A stretch of 35,990 nt of DNA from SIG455 sp045589495 (GTDB lineage: Bacteria > Bacillota > Clostridia > UMGS1810). The notes beneath the pieces were generated by a model. The model did no database searches. It was given only the letters and a program-made list of their open reading frames with translations, and was not told the DNA's origin. The DNA lies in contig JAZNPF010000001.1 of assembly GCA_045589495.1 (NCBI GenBank), forward strand, positions 1 through 35,990, read 5' to 3'. Both the position numbers and the translations under genes were made by a program. Shown here one piece after another: positions 7,286 through 14,097 of the stretch (positions within the stretch are counted from its first letter, which is position 1; every line of letters starts with the position of its first letter).

Positions 7286-7332
7286 AAATAAAAAGTAAAT
7301 AACCGCCACTGGCGGTTATTTACTTTTTATTT
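7286..7332. terminator. 22-bp perfect inverted repeat, bidirectional terminator
   Basis: Bases 7286-7307 are the exact reverse complement of 7311-7332, with a loop of only ACT. Each arm ends in an A- or T-rich run, so it can terminate transcription from both sides. It closes the NACHT cassette 11 bases after its stop codon. Bases 7333-7400 contain no gene. Confidence 0.9.
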
Positions 7333-7406
7333 AGCAATACCATTAAAAGTTTTGCTTTATTCTGTTACTATATTATATTTTCAATATTAAAAATGATATT
7401 TGCTTT

Positions 7407-7434
7407 GAATTTTACAAATCTATTTGTAAAATTC
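7407..7434. promoter_or_regulatory. 13-bp perfect inverted repeat, operator-like, at the integrase promoter
   Basis: GAATTTTACAAAT (7407-7419) and ATTTGTAAAATTC (7422-7434) are exact reverse complements with a 2-base centre. The repeat ends 2 bases before the -35 box of the integrase promoter. The tiny centre rules out an RNA hairpin as the main role and suggests a dimeric DNA-binding protein, for example one of the element's HTH or ribbon-helix-helix proteins, or an integrase arm site. Confidence 0.55.
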
Positions 7435-7436
7435 AC

Positions 7437-7465
7437 TTGACTTGTTCAAACCTTTACAGTATTGT
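7437..7465 (+). promoter_or_regulatory. Promoter of the tandem integrase operon
   Basis: TTGACT (7437-7442) and TATTGT (7460-7465) are separated by 17 bases, 28 bases before the integrase start. The -10 box is not consensus, which fits a promoter that needs regulation. Confidence 0.6.
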
Positions 7466-7493
7466 GTGTTGTTGATAGAAAGGAAGTGAGTAG

Positions 7494-8684
7494 ATGGGAA
7501 AAAGAAGACCATCAGGAGATGGTATGATTCGCCAAAAGAAACCCGATCAATGGGAAGGCAGAATTGTAGTAGGTCATAAGCAAAATGGTGATTCCATATT
7601 CAGATATGTGTACGGCAAGACTCAAAAGGAAATGATGCAAAAGTTAAATGCTTTGAAACAACAGTATCAGGATGCCGATTTAAACGAAGATAGCAACATG
7701 ACACTTGGTGAATGGCTTGATAAATGGATTAATGAATTACTGCCCGGAACAGTAAGACCGACAACTCTTGCTTACGACAAACTAATATGCAGATGCTACA
7801 TAAAACCATATATCGGCGATAAAAGAATTGCATTCATAACAACAAACGAGATACAGAAAATGTATGCAAGACTAAAGAAATCAGGAAGAGTCAATAAGCA
7901 CCCAAAGTATGGACATACACTTTCAGATAATATGATAATAAAGATACACAGTACCTTGCACAGAGCAATGGAGATGGCAATAGAAAAGAAACTTATCGCA
8001 AAAAATCCTACAGATGGAACAACAGTGCCGAAGAAAAAGAAAAAAGACCTGCAGGTACTAAATGATAGCGAACTTGATAAGTTAATGAATGTAATTAAGA
8101 AAGATAAAGAATGGGGCGACTTCTTCTACCTGGAACTGACCACAGGCTTAAGAAGAGGAGAAATATGCGGCCTTAAATGGGAAAACTTCGATGAGAAGGA
8201 AAATAAAATCTATATAAAAGTAAATATATACAGAGAAAACGGAGAACTCAAAGAGGGTAAACCAAAAACGGATGAAGGAGAAAGGTATATCATACTACCT
8301 AAAGCAACGGCAAATATTCTTAAACGACGAAAGAAAATATCAAAATGGATATTCCCGAATCTAATTAATCCGGAACTACCAATAGCACCGGAAGCCGCCT
8401 ACAGAAAAGCAAAGAGGTTCTTAAAAAATCTAAATCTCCCCAACATAACCTTCCACGACTTAAGACACACATTCGCTACACATGCAATAGCAAACGGAGT
8501 AGATGCTAAAACATTATCAACAATACTTGGACATACTAATCCAAGTTTCACACTGGATACATATACGCATGTGACAACAGATATGCAACAAAGGGCATCA
8601 GATATAATAGGGGACTTTATGGAAGACATACTCGGAAAGGAGTTAAAACCATGGCAAGACGAAAATCAGGACAAGGAACAATAA
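7494..8684 (+). CDS. Tyrosine recombinase (Tn916 Int-type integrase), first of two
   Basis: The 396-residue protein has the three-part layout of Tn916/lambda-type integrases. An N-terminal AP2-like arm-binding domain (residues 8-60, with WEGRIVVG) comes first, then a SAM-like core-binding domain (about 70-170), then the catalytic domain. The catalytic set is complete: R220 in TTGLRRGE, K258, H321 and R324 in HDLRHTFATH, H347 in ILGHTNP and the nucleophile Y357. It should cut and rejoin att sites to integrate or excise the element. The ATG at 7494 follows GAAAGGAAGTGAG. Its 3' end overlaps the second integrase gene by 34 bases, so the two are co-translated. Both looking intact suggests the element may still move. 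Confidence 0.92.
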   Translation: MGKRRPSGDGMIRQKKPDQWEGRIVVGHKQNGDSIFRYVYGKTQKEMMQKLNALKQQYQDADLNEDSNMTLGEWLDKWINELLPGTVRPTTLAYDKLICRCYIKPYIGDKRIAFITTNEIQKMYARLKKSGRVNKHPKYGHTLSDNMIIKIHSTLHRAMEMAIEKKLIAKNPTDGTTVPKKKKKDLQVLNDSELDKLMNVIKKDKEWGDFFYLELTTGLRRGEICGLKWENFDEKENKIYIKVNIYRENGELKEGKPKTDEGERYIILPKATANILKRRKKISKWIFPNLINPELPIAPEAAYRKAKRFLKNLNLPNITFHDLRHTFATHAIANGVDAKTLSTILGHTNPSFTLDTYTHVTTDMQQRASDIIGDFMEDILGKELKPWQDENQDKEQ

Positions 8685-10078
8685 GAGAAAGAAAAGACGG
8701 ACGATGGGAAGGGCGAATTGTAATTGGTTACGATGAAAATGGGTTGCCAAGGACTAAAAGTGTAACGGCAAAAAGTAAAACGGAATGTATTGAAAAATTA
8801 GAAAAACTCAAAGACGAAATCGGATTCGTAAGAAAGGAAAAAGTAAGACGAGATATGCCATTCGGCGAGTGGATAGACTTCTGGTATCAAAATTACTGCA
8901 AGATGCGAATAAAAGAATCGACTCAGGAAGGATACGAAACAAGAATATATGGACATATCATACCCAAGATTGGAAAAATACCACTGAATGAATTAACGCA
9001 GAATGACCTGCAGAAATTCTATAACAACTTGAAAAAAGACGGAAGACTGAAATACAGAGAACAACTTGGTAACGGTCTGTCAGGAAGATTTGTAAGGGGA
9101 TGCCATGCAAACTGCAGAACTGCCTTACAAAAAGCAGTAGAAGAAGGATTGATAAAAACAAATCCTGCAATAGGATGCAAAATCCCGCCAAAGAAATCAA
9201 AAGAAAAACAAGTGCTTACAAAAGATGAAATACAAAGATTTCTCATACAAGCCAAATATGACGGATACTTCGAAATATTCCTAGTGGCACTCTCAACTGG
9301 ACTACGGCGGGGAGAAACAATGGCGCTAAAATGGATAGACATTGACTTTGCAACAGGTCAACTTAAAGTGAGGAGACAAGTCCGAAGGTCAAAAGGTAGA
9401 CTTGTAATAACAGAGCCAAAAACAGATGAGTCTATACGAACGATAATACTGCCACAAAGCCTTGTAAGTATATTAAAAGAATACAAGGAAACAGTAAATT
9501 CAGAGTGGATGTTCCCATCTCCAAGAGTAGATGGGATGCCAAGAGATCCCGGCTCTGTATACTCAAGGATGAAACTGGTCTTAGAAAGAGCCGAATGTAA
9601 AATAGTGAGTTTCCATGACTTACGGCATACATTTGCAACAACTGCACTGGCAAACGGAATGGATATTAAGACACTATCCACTATACTGGGTCATGTATCG
9701 AGCAAGACAACCCTTGACATATATCTGCACAGTACAGAAGAAATGAAACAGCAAGCGGCAGAGAAAATAAACGCCAGATTTAGCAAGAATACTGACTCAA
9801 CGAGCGAAACATCACCTGACGAACAAGAAAGACCGCCACAAACCAAATTTGAGCCTAAAAAGGGCAAAGTGCGAAAACCAGGAACAGGATGCATAAGCAA
9901 GATAAATGAACATCTATACGAAGGCAGATACTCACCGAAGGATGCTTATGGCAAACGAATAGCAAGAAACATATATGCACCTACGAGAGAAGAATGCGAG
10001 GAGAAACTCGCTGTGCTAATAAAGGGGATGAAAGCAGAAATATTAAAACAAAAAGAAGAACTTAAAAAAGCACAATAA
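8651..10078 (+). CDS. Tyrosine recombinase with an extra C-terminal arm-binding domain, second of two
   Basis: This 475-residue integrase has an N-terminal AP2-like domain (GQGTIRERKDGRWEGRIVIG, residues 7-26), a core-binding domain and a full catalytic set: R219, K257, H322, R325, H348 and Y358. After about residue 375 a hydrophilic linker leads to residues 406-464, which repeat the N-terminal domain pattern (GTGCISKINEHLYEGRYSPK, then EECEEKLAVLIKGMKAEI, compared with ECIEKLEKLKDEI at the N terminus). Normal family length is near 380-400, so the extra domain explains the size. The ATG follows AAGGAGTTAAAACC and lies inside the first integrase gene. The next gene downstream is tRNA-Pro, 3' end inward. 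The two recombinases may act as a heteromer; that is inference. Confidence 0.92.
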   Translation: MARRKSGQGTIRERKDGRWEGRIVIGYDENGLPRTKSVTAKSKTECIEKLEKLKDEIGFVRKEKVRRDMPFGEWIDFWYQNYCKMRIKESTQEGYETRIYGHIIPKIGKIPLNELTQNDLQKFYNNLKKDGRLKYREQLGNGLSGRFVRGCHANCRTALQKAVEEGLIKTNPAIGCKIPPKKSKEKQVLTKDEIQRFLIQAKYDGYFEIFLVALSTGLRRGETMALKWIDIDFATGQLKVRRQVRRSKGRLVITEPKTDESIRTIILPQSLVSILKEYKETVNSEWMFPSPRVDGMPRDPGSVYSRMKLVLERAECKIVSFHDLRHTFATTALANGMDIKTLSTILGHVSSKTTLDIYLHSTEEMKQQAAEKINARFSKNTDSTSETSPDEQERPPQTKFEPKKGKVRKPGTGCISKINEHLYEGRYSPKDAYGKRIARNIYAPTREECEEKLAVLIKGMKAEILKQKEELKKAQ

Positions 10079-10085
10079 CGAAAAC

Positions 10086-10120
10086 GGCACGGATATATAA
10101 AATCCGTGCCTTGACTTTTG
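10086..10120 (+). terminator. Rho-independent terminator of the integrase operon
   Basis: GGCACGGAT (10086-10094) pairs with ATCCGTGCC (10102-10110), followed by TTGACTTTTG, a slightly broken T tract. It lies 8 bases after the integrase stop. Bases 10120-10181 hold no gene; the element boundary should fall here or within the tRNA. Confidence 0.8.
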
Positions 10121-10173
10121 CCTATATCAAAATTTGGGTGAGATTAAACAATGAAAAAGGTGAATATGATTGT

Positions 10174-10215
10174 TAAAAAGAAAAACCTCAGAAACCGCAT
10201 AGTTACTGAGGTTTT
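10174..10215 (-). terminator. Terminator of tRNA-Pro (minus strand)
   Basis: Read on the minus strand, AAAACCTCAG (10215-10206) pairs with CTGAGGTTTT (10191-10182), followed by more T residues (TCTTTTTAAC). It lies 4 bases after the tRNA 3' end. Confidence 0.85.
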
Positions 10216-10218
10216 AAG

Positions 10219-10292
10219 TCGGAGTGGCGGGATTTGAACCCACGGCCTCTTGCTCCCGAAGCAAGCGCGCTACCAAACTGCGCTACACCCCG
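10219..10292 (-). tRNA. tRNA-Pro (anticodon CGG)
   Basis: On the minus strand a complete cloverleaf can be drawn. The acceptor CGGGGTG pairs with CACTCCG (one G-T pair), the D arm is GCGC-AGTTTGGTA-GCGC, the anticodon stem CTTGC/GCAAG encloses the loop TTCGGGA (anticodon CGG, reading CCG), and the T arm is GTGGG-TTCAAAT-CCCGC. The discriminator is A and CCA is not encoded. The 3' end faces the integrase genes. No good promoter is visible in the 60 bases directly upstream; the nearest is the near-consensus one at 10495-10523, before a truncated tRNA copy. This gene is the likely integration target. Confidence 0.95.
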
Positions 10293-10441
10293 ATATTAAA
10301 TTTTAGGTTATCCGTGTCTGTGGGATAACATGTGGTCAAAAACTTTTTTGTGGTTAAATTTTAGTTTTGATTAGGAAATAAAGCGAGTGTTTTCAAGGAG
10401 TTTGGGAACTCATGTAAAAACACAACTCATAAGATTGCAGT
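10293..10441. other. Spacer between the tRNA-Pro fragment and the intact tRNA-Pro
   Basis: No gene is present. It holds an 11-base direct repeat TTAAATTTTAG (10296-10306 and 10354-10364) and a 7-bp inverted repeat GTTATCC/GGATAAC (about 10308-10330). Together with the tRNA fragment these may be scars of an older integration or deletion. No promoter for the intact tRNA is convincing here. Confidence 0.4.
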
Positions 10442-10481
10442 GTCCCGAAGACGATGCTCTACCAAACTGAGCCACACCCCG
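10442..10481 (-). pseudogene. Truncated 5' half of a tRNA-Pro
   Basis: On the minus strand the sequence starts CGGGGTGTGGCTCAGTTTGG, continues with an intact D arm (GCTC/GAGC), then TCGTC and the loop TTCGGGA, and stops matching a tRNA one base later. Its D and anticodon stems differ from those of the intact tRNA-Pro at 10219-10292, so it is not a simple recent copy. The break falls exactly after the anticodon loop, a place where integrases often cross over. No matching 3' half (GACGA plus T arm) follows in the 149 bases before the intact gene. Confidence 0.75.
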
Positions 10482-10494
10482 AAACACTTTTATA

Positions 10495-10523
10495 ATTATA
10501 ATACCAATATATAAAAAAATCAA
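10495..10523 (-). promoter_or_regulatory. Promoter reading through the tRNA-Pro fragment into tRNA-Pro
   Basis: On the minus strand TTGATT (10523-10518) and TATAAT (10500-10495) are 17 bases apart, 13 bases before the start of the truncated tRNA. It is the only strong promoter upstream of the intact tRNA-Pro, so the primary transcript probably carries the fragment as its leader. Confidence 0.75.
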
Positions 10524-10560
10524 GTGTTTTTTTATAAAAACAAAAGAAAATTTATTTCTA

Positions 10561-10588
10561 TTGCAAATTCGTAGTTTTGTGGTATAAT
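10561..10588 (+). promoter_or_regulatory. Promoter of the 10632 gene and the dehydratase
   Basis: TTGCAA (10561-10566) and TATAAT (10583-10588) with 16 bases between, 43 bases before the GTG start. It is divergent from the tRNA promoter at 10495-10523. Confidence 0.65.
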
Positions 10589-10631
10589 ATTATATAGGTT
10601 AAAAACAAATCTTATCTGTTGAGGTGCTGTT

Positions 10632-11288
10632 GTGAAAAAACGGATCTTGTTGATTGTTATACTTGTTATTCTGATTGCATTGATATTTTTGCTTTACACA
10701 CAGCAAAATAATATTAAAGGGATATTCTATTCTTTTAAATATTCTTCTGAACAAATCGAAAATATGATAAGCGAAACTGATGACAATCTGAAAAAAGATC
10801 TTGAAAAGTTTATTGGTCATTCAATAAGAGATTTTACCTATGAAGAAAATTTACAGATTGAACAGGGGGCTGTTACAAAAGAACAAATTATTGAAAAAAT
10901 TGTTCTTGAAGAACTTCAAAAAAAAGAAACATCTTTGAATAGTAAAGGTGACAACGACGTTAGTTATCACATAACATCACTGTATAATTTGAAAAATGAG
11001 TATATTGGCAAACTTGATTCTATGGTTGCGTCTGCGGTGGCTGAATATAAAAAACTTGACAAATCAGAGAAAACACGTTCCAAACAACTTGAAATTGGTG
11101 CTGCATACGCAAAAAAGGCTATGGCATTAGAAAGTGAATGTGATGCAAAAGTAGGACGGGTTATTTCAGAAATAGAATCAATATTAAAAAAGACCAATCA
11201 AAATACGGAGATCATTTTAACAATAAAAAATGCATACGCGTCGGAAAAAACTCTAAAACGTGCATACTACTTAAATATGTTTAAATAA
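10632..11288 (+). CDS. Membrane-anchored hypothetical protein (218 aa)
   Basis: I do not recognise a family. Residues 4-21 are a single hydrophobic helix after KKR, so the protein is anchored by its N terminus or has an uncleaved signal. The rest is charged and mostly helical, with coiled-coil-like stretches (about 35-75 and 115-190). The GTG start follows GAGGTG. The next gene, a nucleotide-sugar dehydratase for surface polysaccharide, starts 14 bases after its stop, so the two are probably co-transcribed and this protein may act at the cell envelope; that is inference from position. Confidence 0.75.
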   Translation: MKKRILLIVILVILIALIFLLYTQQNNIKGIFYSFKYSSEQIENMISETDDNLKKDLEKFIGHSIRDFTYEENLQIEQGAVTKEQIIEKIVLEELQKKETSLNSKGDNDVSYHITSLYNLKNEYIGKLDSMVASAVAEYKKLDKSEKTRSKQLEIGAAYAKKAMALESECDAKVGRVISEIESILKKTNQNTEIILTIKNAYASEKTLKRAYYLNMFK

Positions 11289-11302
11289 TTTATGAGGTTA
11301 TT

Positions 11303-13210
11303 ATGGAAAAATTTTTAACAAAAAATCAAAAAAGTATATTTGTGTTGATTGATGTGTTGTTTGTTGTTGTGGCATACATATTTTCTGCAATGTTTTTAGA
11401 TTTGATATCTGATGTTTATGGTACTTACTATTTTGGTGTTACAATTGCGATATCATGTGTTTTTCACTGCGTTGCTTTTGAGTGTTTTGGTTTGTACAAC
11501 ATAATTTGGCTGTATGCCGGATTAAGTGATTATTTTAAGGCAACAAGGGTATTAGTCTTGGAAATTGCTGTTTTAATGTTGATTTTCTTAAAATTGCCGA
11601 ATGTATGTAGTGAAAGAGTTCTTATGCTTGCTGGAGTGTTTGCGTCTGCCTTTATTATGGCATCACGAGTATTGGTGCGTCTGTTGGCAATTTCTGTATC
11701 ATCATATTTTGACAAATTAAATAATCGCATTAAAAAGAATTTACTCATTGTGGGCGCAGGGAATGCAGGCAGAGTTATTATAAATGATATTACAAAAAAC
11801 ATAGAATCTCCATATAAAATAATTGGCTTAATTGATGATAATACAGAAAAAATAGGCTGTGTTATATCTGGATTTCAGGTTATGGGTAACAGAAATGCTA
11901 TCCCCAAGATAGTGAAAATGAATGCGATTGATGAGATTCTTATTGCTATACCATCTCTAAAGGAAGATGATAAAAAGAATATTATAGAAATTTGTAAATC
12001 GACGAATTGCACAACGAAAATTATACCCTCCGTTTATAGATTTGAAACTATTGAAGATGGAATGTTTTCAAAAGTGCGTAATGTTCAAATTGAAGATTTA
12101 CTTGCTCGCGACGAAATTGTTCTTGATAACGATGTTATCAGTTCTGATGTGAAAGATAAAGTTATTCTTGTTACTGGTGGCGGAGGGTCTATCGGAAGTG
12201 AACTTTGCCGTCAGTTAGCAAAGTTGTCACCTGAAAAATTGGTAATAGTCGATATTTACGAAAATAATGCTTATGATATTCAAATGGAATTAAAAGCACT
12301 TTATCCTGAGTTGGATGTTGAAGTCCTTATTGCATCAGTACGTGATCTTAAACGTATGGAAATATTATTTGAAAAATATCGTCCGTATGCAGTTTTTCAT
12401 GCTGCTGCACATAAACATGTTCCTCTTATGGAGGACAGTCCGGGTGAAGCTGTTAAAAATAATGTTTTTGGAACGTATAATGTTGCGAAATGTGCAAATA
12501 AATTCAATGTTGACAGATTTGTTTTAATCTCCACTGATAAAGCAGTTAATCCAACCAATATAATGGGAGCTTCAAAACGGCTTTGCGAGATGATTATTCA
12601 ATCAATGCAGACTATCAGTAAAACAAAATATGTTGCAGTGAGGTTTGGAAATGTATTGGGAAGTAATGGATCAGTAATACCACTGTTTAAGAAACAGATT
12701 GAAAGTGGTGGACCAGTTACGCTTACACACAAAGAAATAACAAGATTTTTTATGACTATCCCTGAAGCAGTACGTTTAGTTTTGCAATCATACTCTTATG
12801 CAAAAGGTGGAGAGATTTTTATTCTTGATATGGGAGAACCCGTAAAAATCTATGATTTAGCAGTAAATCTTATTAAATTATCCGGCTTGCGTCCTGATAA
12901 AGATATTAAAATTGAAATTACCGGATTACGTCCGGGTGAAAAACTTTATGAAGAACTTTTAATGGAAGAAGAAGGGCTTAAAAAGACTGCTCATAGCAAA
13001 ATTTTTATTGGACAACCGACTTTCTCTGATATAAATGTTCTTGAAAATAATCTTACTATGTTGCATAAAGCTATCGATGACAGCGATGATGAAGATATCA
13101 AAAAAATTATATCAAATATTGTTCCAACATATAAACCTTCTGATGAGGAATATGCATATATGAAAAAATCTTACAATTCCGAAGGTCTTCGAGATGCGGT
13201 AACAATGTAA
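11303..13210 (+). CDS. Membrane nucleoside-diphosphate-sugar 4,6-dehydratase (CapD/WbpM/EpsC family)
   Basis: The 635-residue protein has four or so N-terminal membrane helices (about 12-125), a first Rossmann domain (GAGNAG at 151-156) and a second, catalytic SDR domain of the Polysacc_synt_2 type starting with TGGGGSIG at 291-298. Family members convert UDP-GlcNAc to a 4-keto-6-deoxy sugar, the first step to bacillosamine, FucNAc or QuiNAc in surface polysaccharides. The active site reads STDK at 410-413 and MGASK at 421-425: methionine stands where short SDRs have tyrosine, as in the large WbpM-type enzymes. No glycosyltransferase or polymerase gene is adjacent. It ends just before a strong terminator. 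The exact sugar product cannot be told from sequence. Confidence 0.9.
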   Translation: MEKFLTKNQKSIFVLIDVLFVVVAYIFSAMFLDLISDVYGTYYFGVTIAISCVFHCVAFECFGLYNIIWLYAGLSDYFKATRVLVLEIAVLMLIFLKLPNVCSERVLMLAGVFASAFIMASRVLVRLLAISVSSYFDKLNNRIKKNLLIVGAGNAGRVIINDITKNIESPYKIIGLIDDNTEKIGCVISGFQVMGNRNAIPKIVKMNAIDEILIAIPSLKEDDKKNIIEICKSTNCTTKIIPSVYRFETIEDGMFSKVRNVQIEDLLARDEIVLDNDVISSDVKDKVILVTGGGGSIGSELCRQLAKLSPEKLVIVDIYENNAYDIQMELKALYPELDVEVLIASVRDLKRMEILFEKYRPYAVFHAAAHKHVPLMEDSPGEAVKNNVFGTYNVAKCANKFNVDRFVLISTDKAVNPTNIMGASKRLCEMIIQSMQTISKTKYVAVRFGNVLGSNGSVIPLFKKQIESGGPVTLTHKEITRFFMTIPEAVRLVLQSYSYAKGGEIFILDMGEPVKIYDLAVNLIKLSGLRPDKDIKIEITGLRPGEKLYEELLMEEEGLKKTAHSKIFIGQPTFSDINVLENNLTMLHKAIDDSDDEDIKKIISNIVPTYKPSDEEYAYMKKSYNSEGLRDAVTM

Positions 13211-13216
13211 TTTATT

Positions 13217-13246
13217 AACCCTCTTGCCTTTCAAGAGGGTTTTTTA
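13217..13246 (+). terminator. Rho-independent terminator
   Basis: AACCCTCTTG (13217-13226) pairs with CAAGAGGGTT (13232-13241) around a 5-base loop and continues into TTTTT. It separates the dehydratase from the pyrH operon. Confidence 0.9.
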
Positions 13247-13295
13247 AAAAAATTTAAAATTTGTTAAAATATATATTTTCTTTTTGGAGTTTGTG

Positions 13296-13304
13296 TGTTA
13301 TAAT
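13296..13304 (+). promoter_or_regulatory. Extended -10 promoter of the pyrH operon
   Basis: TGT-TATAAT (13296-13304) is a perfect extended -10 element, 42 bases before the pyrH start. No clear -35 box is visible at 16-18 bases upstream, which the TGn motif can compensate. Confidence 0.6.
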
Positions 13305-13346
13305 ATTTAAAATAGAATTTTTTTGACACTATGCGGAGGTATTACA

Positions 13347-14054
13347 ATGGGCTTGAAATACAAAAGAGTTTTGCTTAAAGTCAGTGGTGAAGCACTTGCA
13401 GGTGAAAAAGGCTTTGGTCTTTGTGAAGAAACAATCGGTAAGATTACAGATACTATAAAAGAATGTGCTGACGAAGGCGTGGAAATGGCAATAGTAGTTG
13501 GTGGCGGTAATTTCTGGAGAGGAAGAACCGGTGAAAATATGGACAGAACGAGAGCAGACCACATGGGTATGCTTGCTACAGTAATAAACGCACTTGCTCT
13601 TTGTGACGCATTAGAGCAAAGAGGTGTTCCTACGCGTGTTCAAACTGCCATTGAAATGCGTGCTATCGCAGAACCATATATACGAGGCAAAGCAGAAAGA
13701 CATCTTGAAAAAGGAAGAGTTGTTGTATTTGGCTGCGGAACTGGAAACCCGTATTTTTCAACAGATACAACGGCAGCATTAAGAGCAGCAGAAATTGGTG
13801 CTGAAATTATACTGCTTGCCAAAAAAGTTGATGCTGTGTATGATAGTGACCCGAATATCAACAAAAATGCTGTTAAGTTTGATAGCCTTACATATATTGA
13901 TGTTCTTAACAGAGGATTGGGTGTAATGGATTCAACCGCTACATCGCTTTGTATGGACAACAGTATTCCGATAAGAGTTTTTGGCCTTGATGATCCACAG
14001 AATATAAAACGTGCTATTCACGGTGAAGAAATCGGTACAATTGTAAGTAAGTGA
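13347..14054 (+). CDS. pyrH: UMP kinase
   Basis: The 235-residue product matches the bacterial hexameric UMP kinase of the amino acid kinase fold, which phosphorylates UMP to UDP with ATP in pyrimidine nucleotide synthesis. Landmarks are KVSGEALAGEKGFG near the N terminus (phosphate and GTP-site region), VVGGGNFWRGR at 50-60, and GTGNPYFSTDTTAALRA in the nucleotide-binding part. I chose the ATG at 13347 after GGAGGT; an upstream in-frame TTG at 13323 would add residues before the conserved start. frr follows 43 bases later, the classical pair. The usual rpsB-tsf genes are not upstream; a terminator and the dehydratase are instead. Confidence 0.97.
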   Translation: MGLKYKRVLLKVSGEALAGEKGFGLCEETIGKITDTIKECADEGVEMAIVVGGGNFWRGRTGENMDRTRADHMGMLATVINALALCDALEQRGVPTRVQTAIEMRAIAEPYIRGKAERHLEKGRVVVFGCGTGNPYFSTDTTAALRAAEIGAEIILLAKKVDAVYDSDPNINKNAVKFDSLTYIDVLNRGLGVMDSTATSLCMDNSIPIRVFGLDDPQNIKRAIHGEEIGTIVSK

Positions 14055-14097
14055 TTTTATGCGTAAACACGCATTTTAAATAGAGAGGAGATTTTTT

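Larger units (their letters stand above)
1..10110. mobile_element. Integrase end of an integrated mobile element (ICE/IME-like)
   Basis: Genes of this stretch belong to mobile-element families: an excisionase-like HTH protein, a replication-type winged-HTH protein, two ribbon-helix-helix-like paralogues, a DUF6809-like protein, an exported InlB-repeat protein, a NACHT cargo gene and two tyrosine integrases. The right end is placed after the terminator of the second integrase, because the next gene is an intact tRNA-Pro whose 3' end faces the integrase, a standard integration target. The left end is not identified: I found no copy of the tRNA-Pro 3' end in bases 1-385, so the element probably continues upstream of the window. 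No relaxase, VirD4-like, VirB4-like or serine recombinase gene is present here. Calling it an ICE or a mobilisable element is therefore inference. Confidence 0.7.

Noticed and set aside
10293..10481. Group I intron splitting a tRNA-Pro in its anticodon loop
   Set aside because: The break is at the right place, but no 3' half matching the fragment's TCGTC stem follows, and 149 bases are too few for a group I intron.
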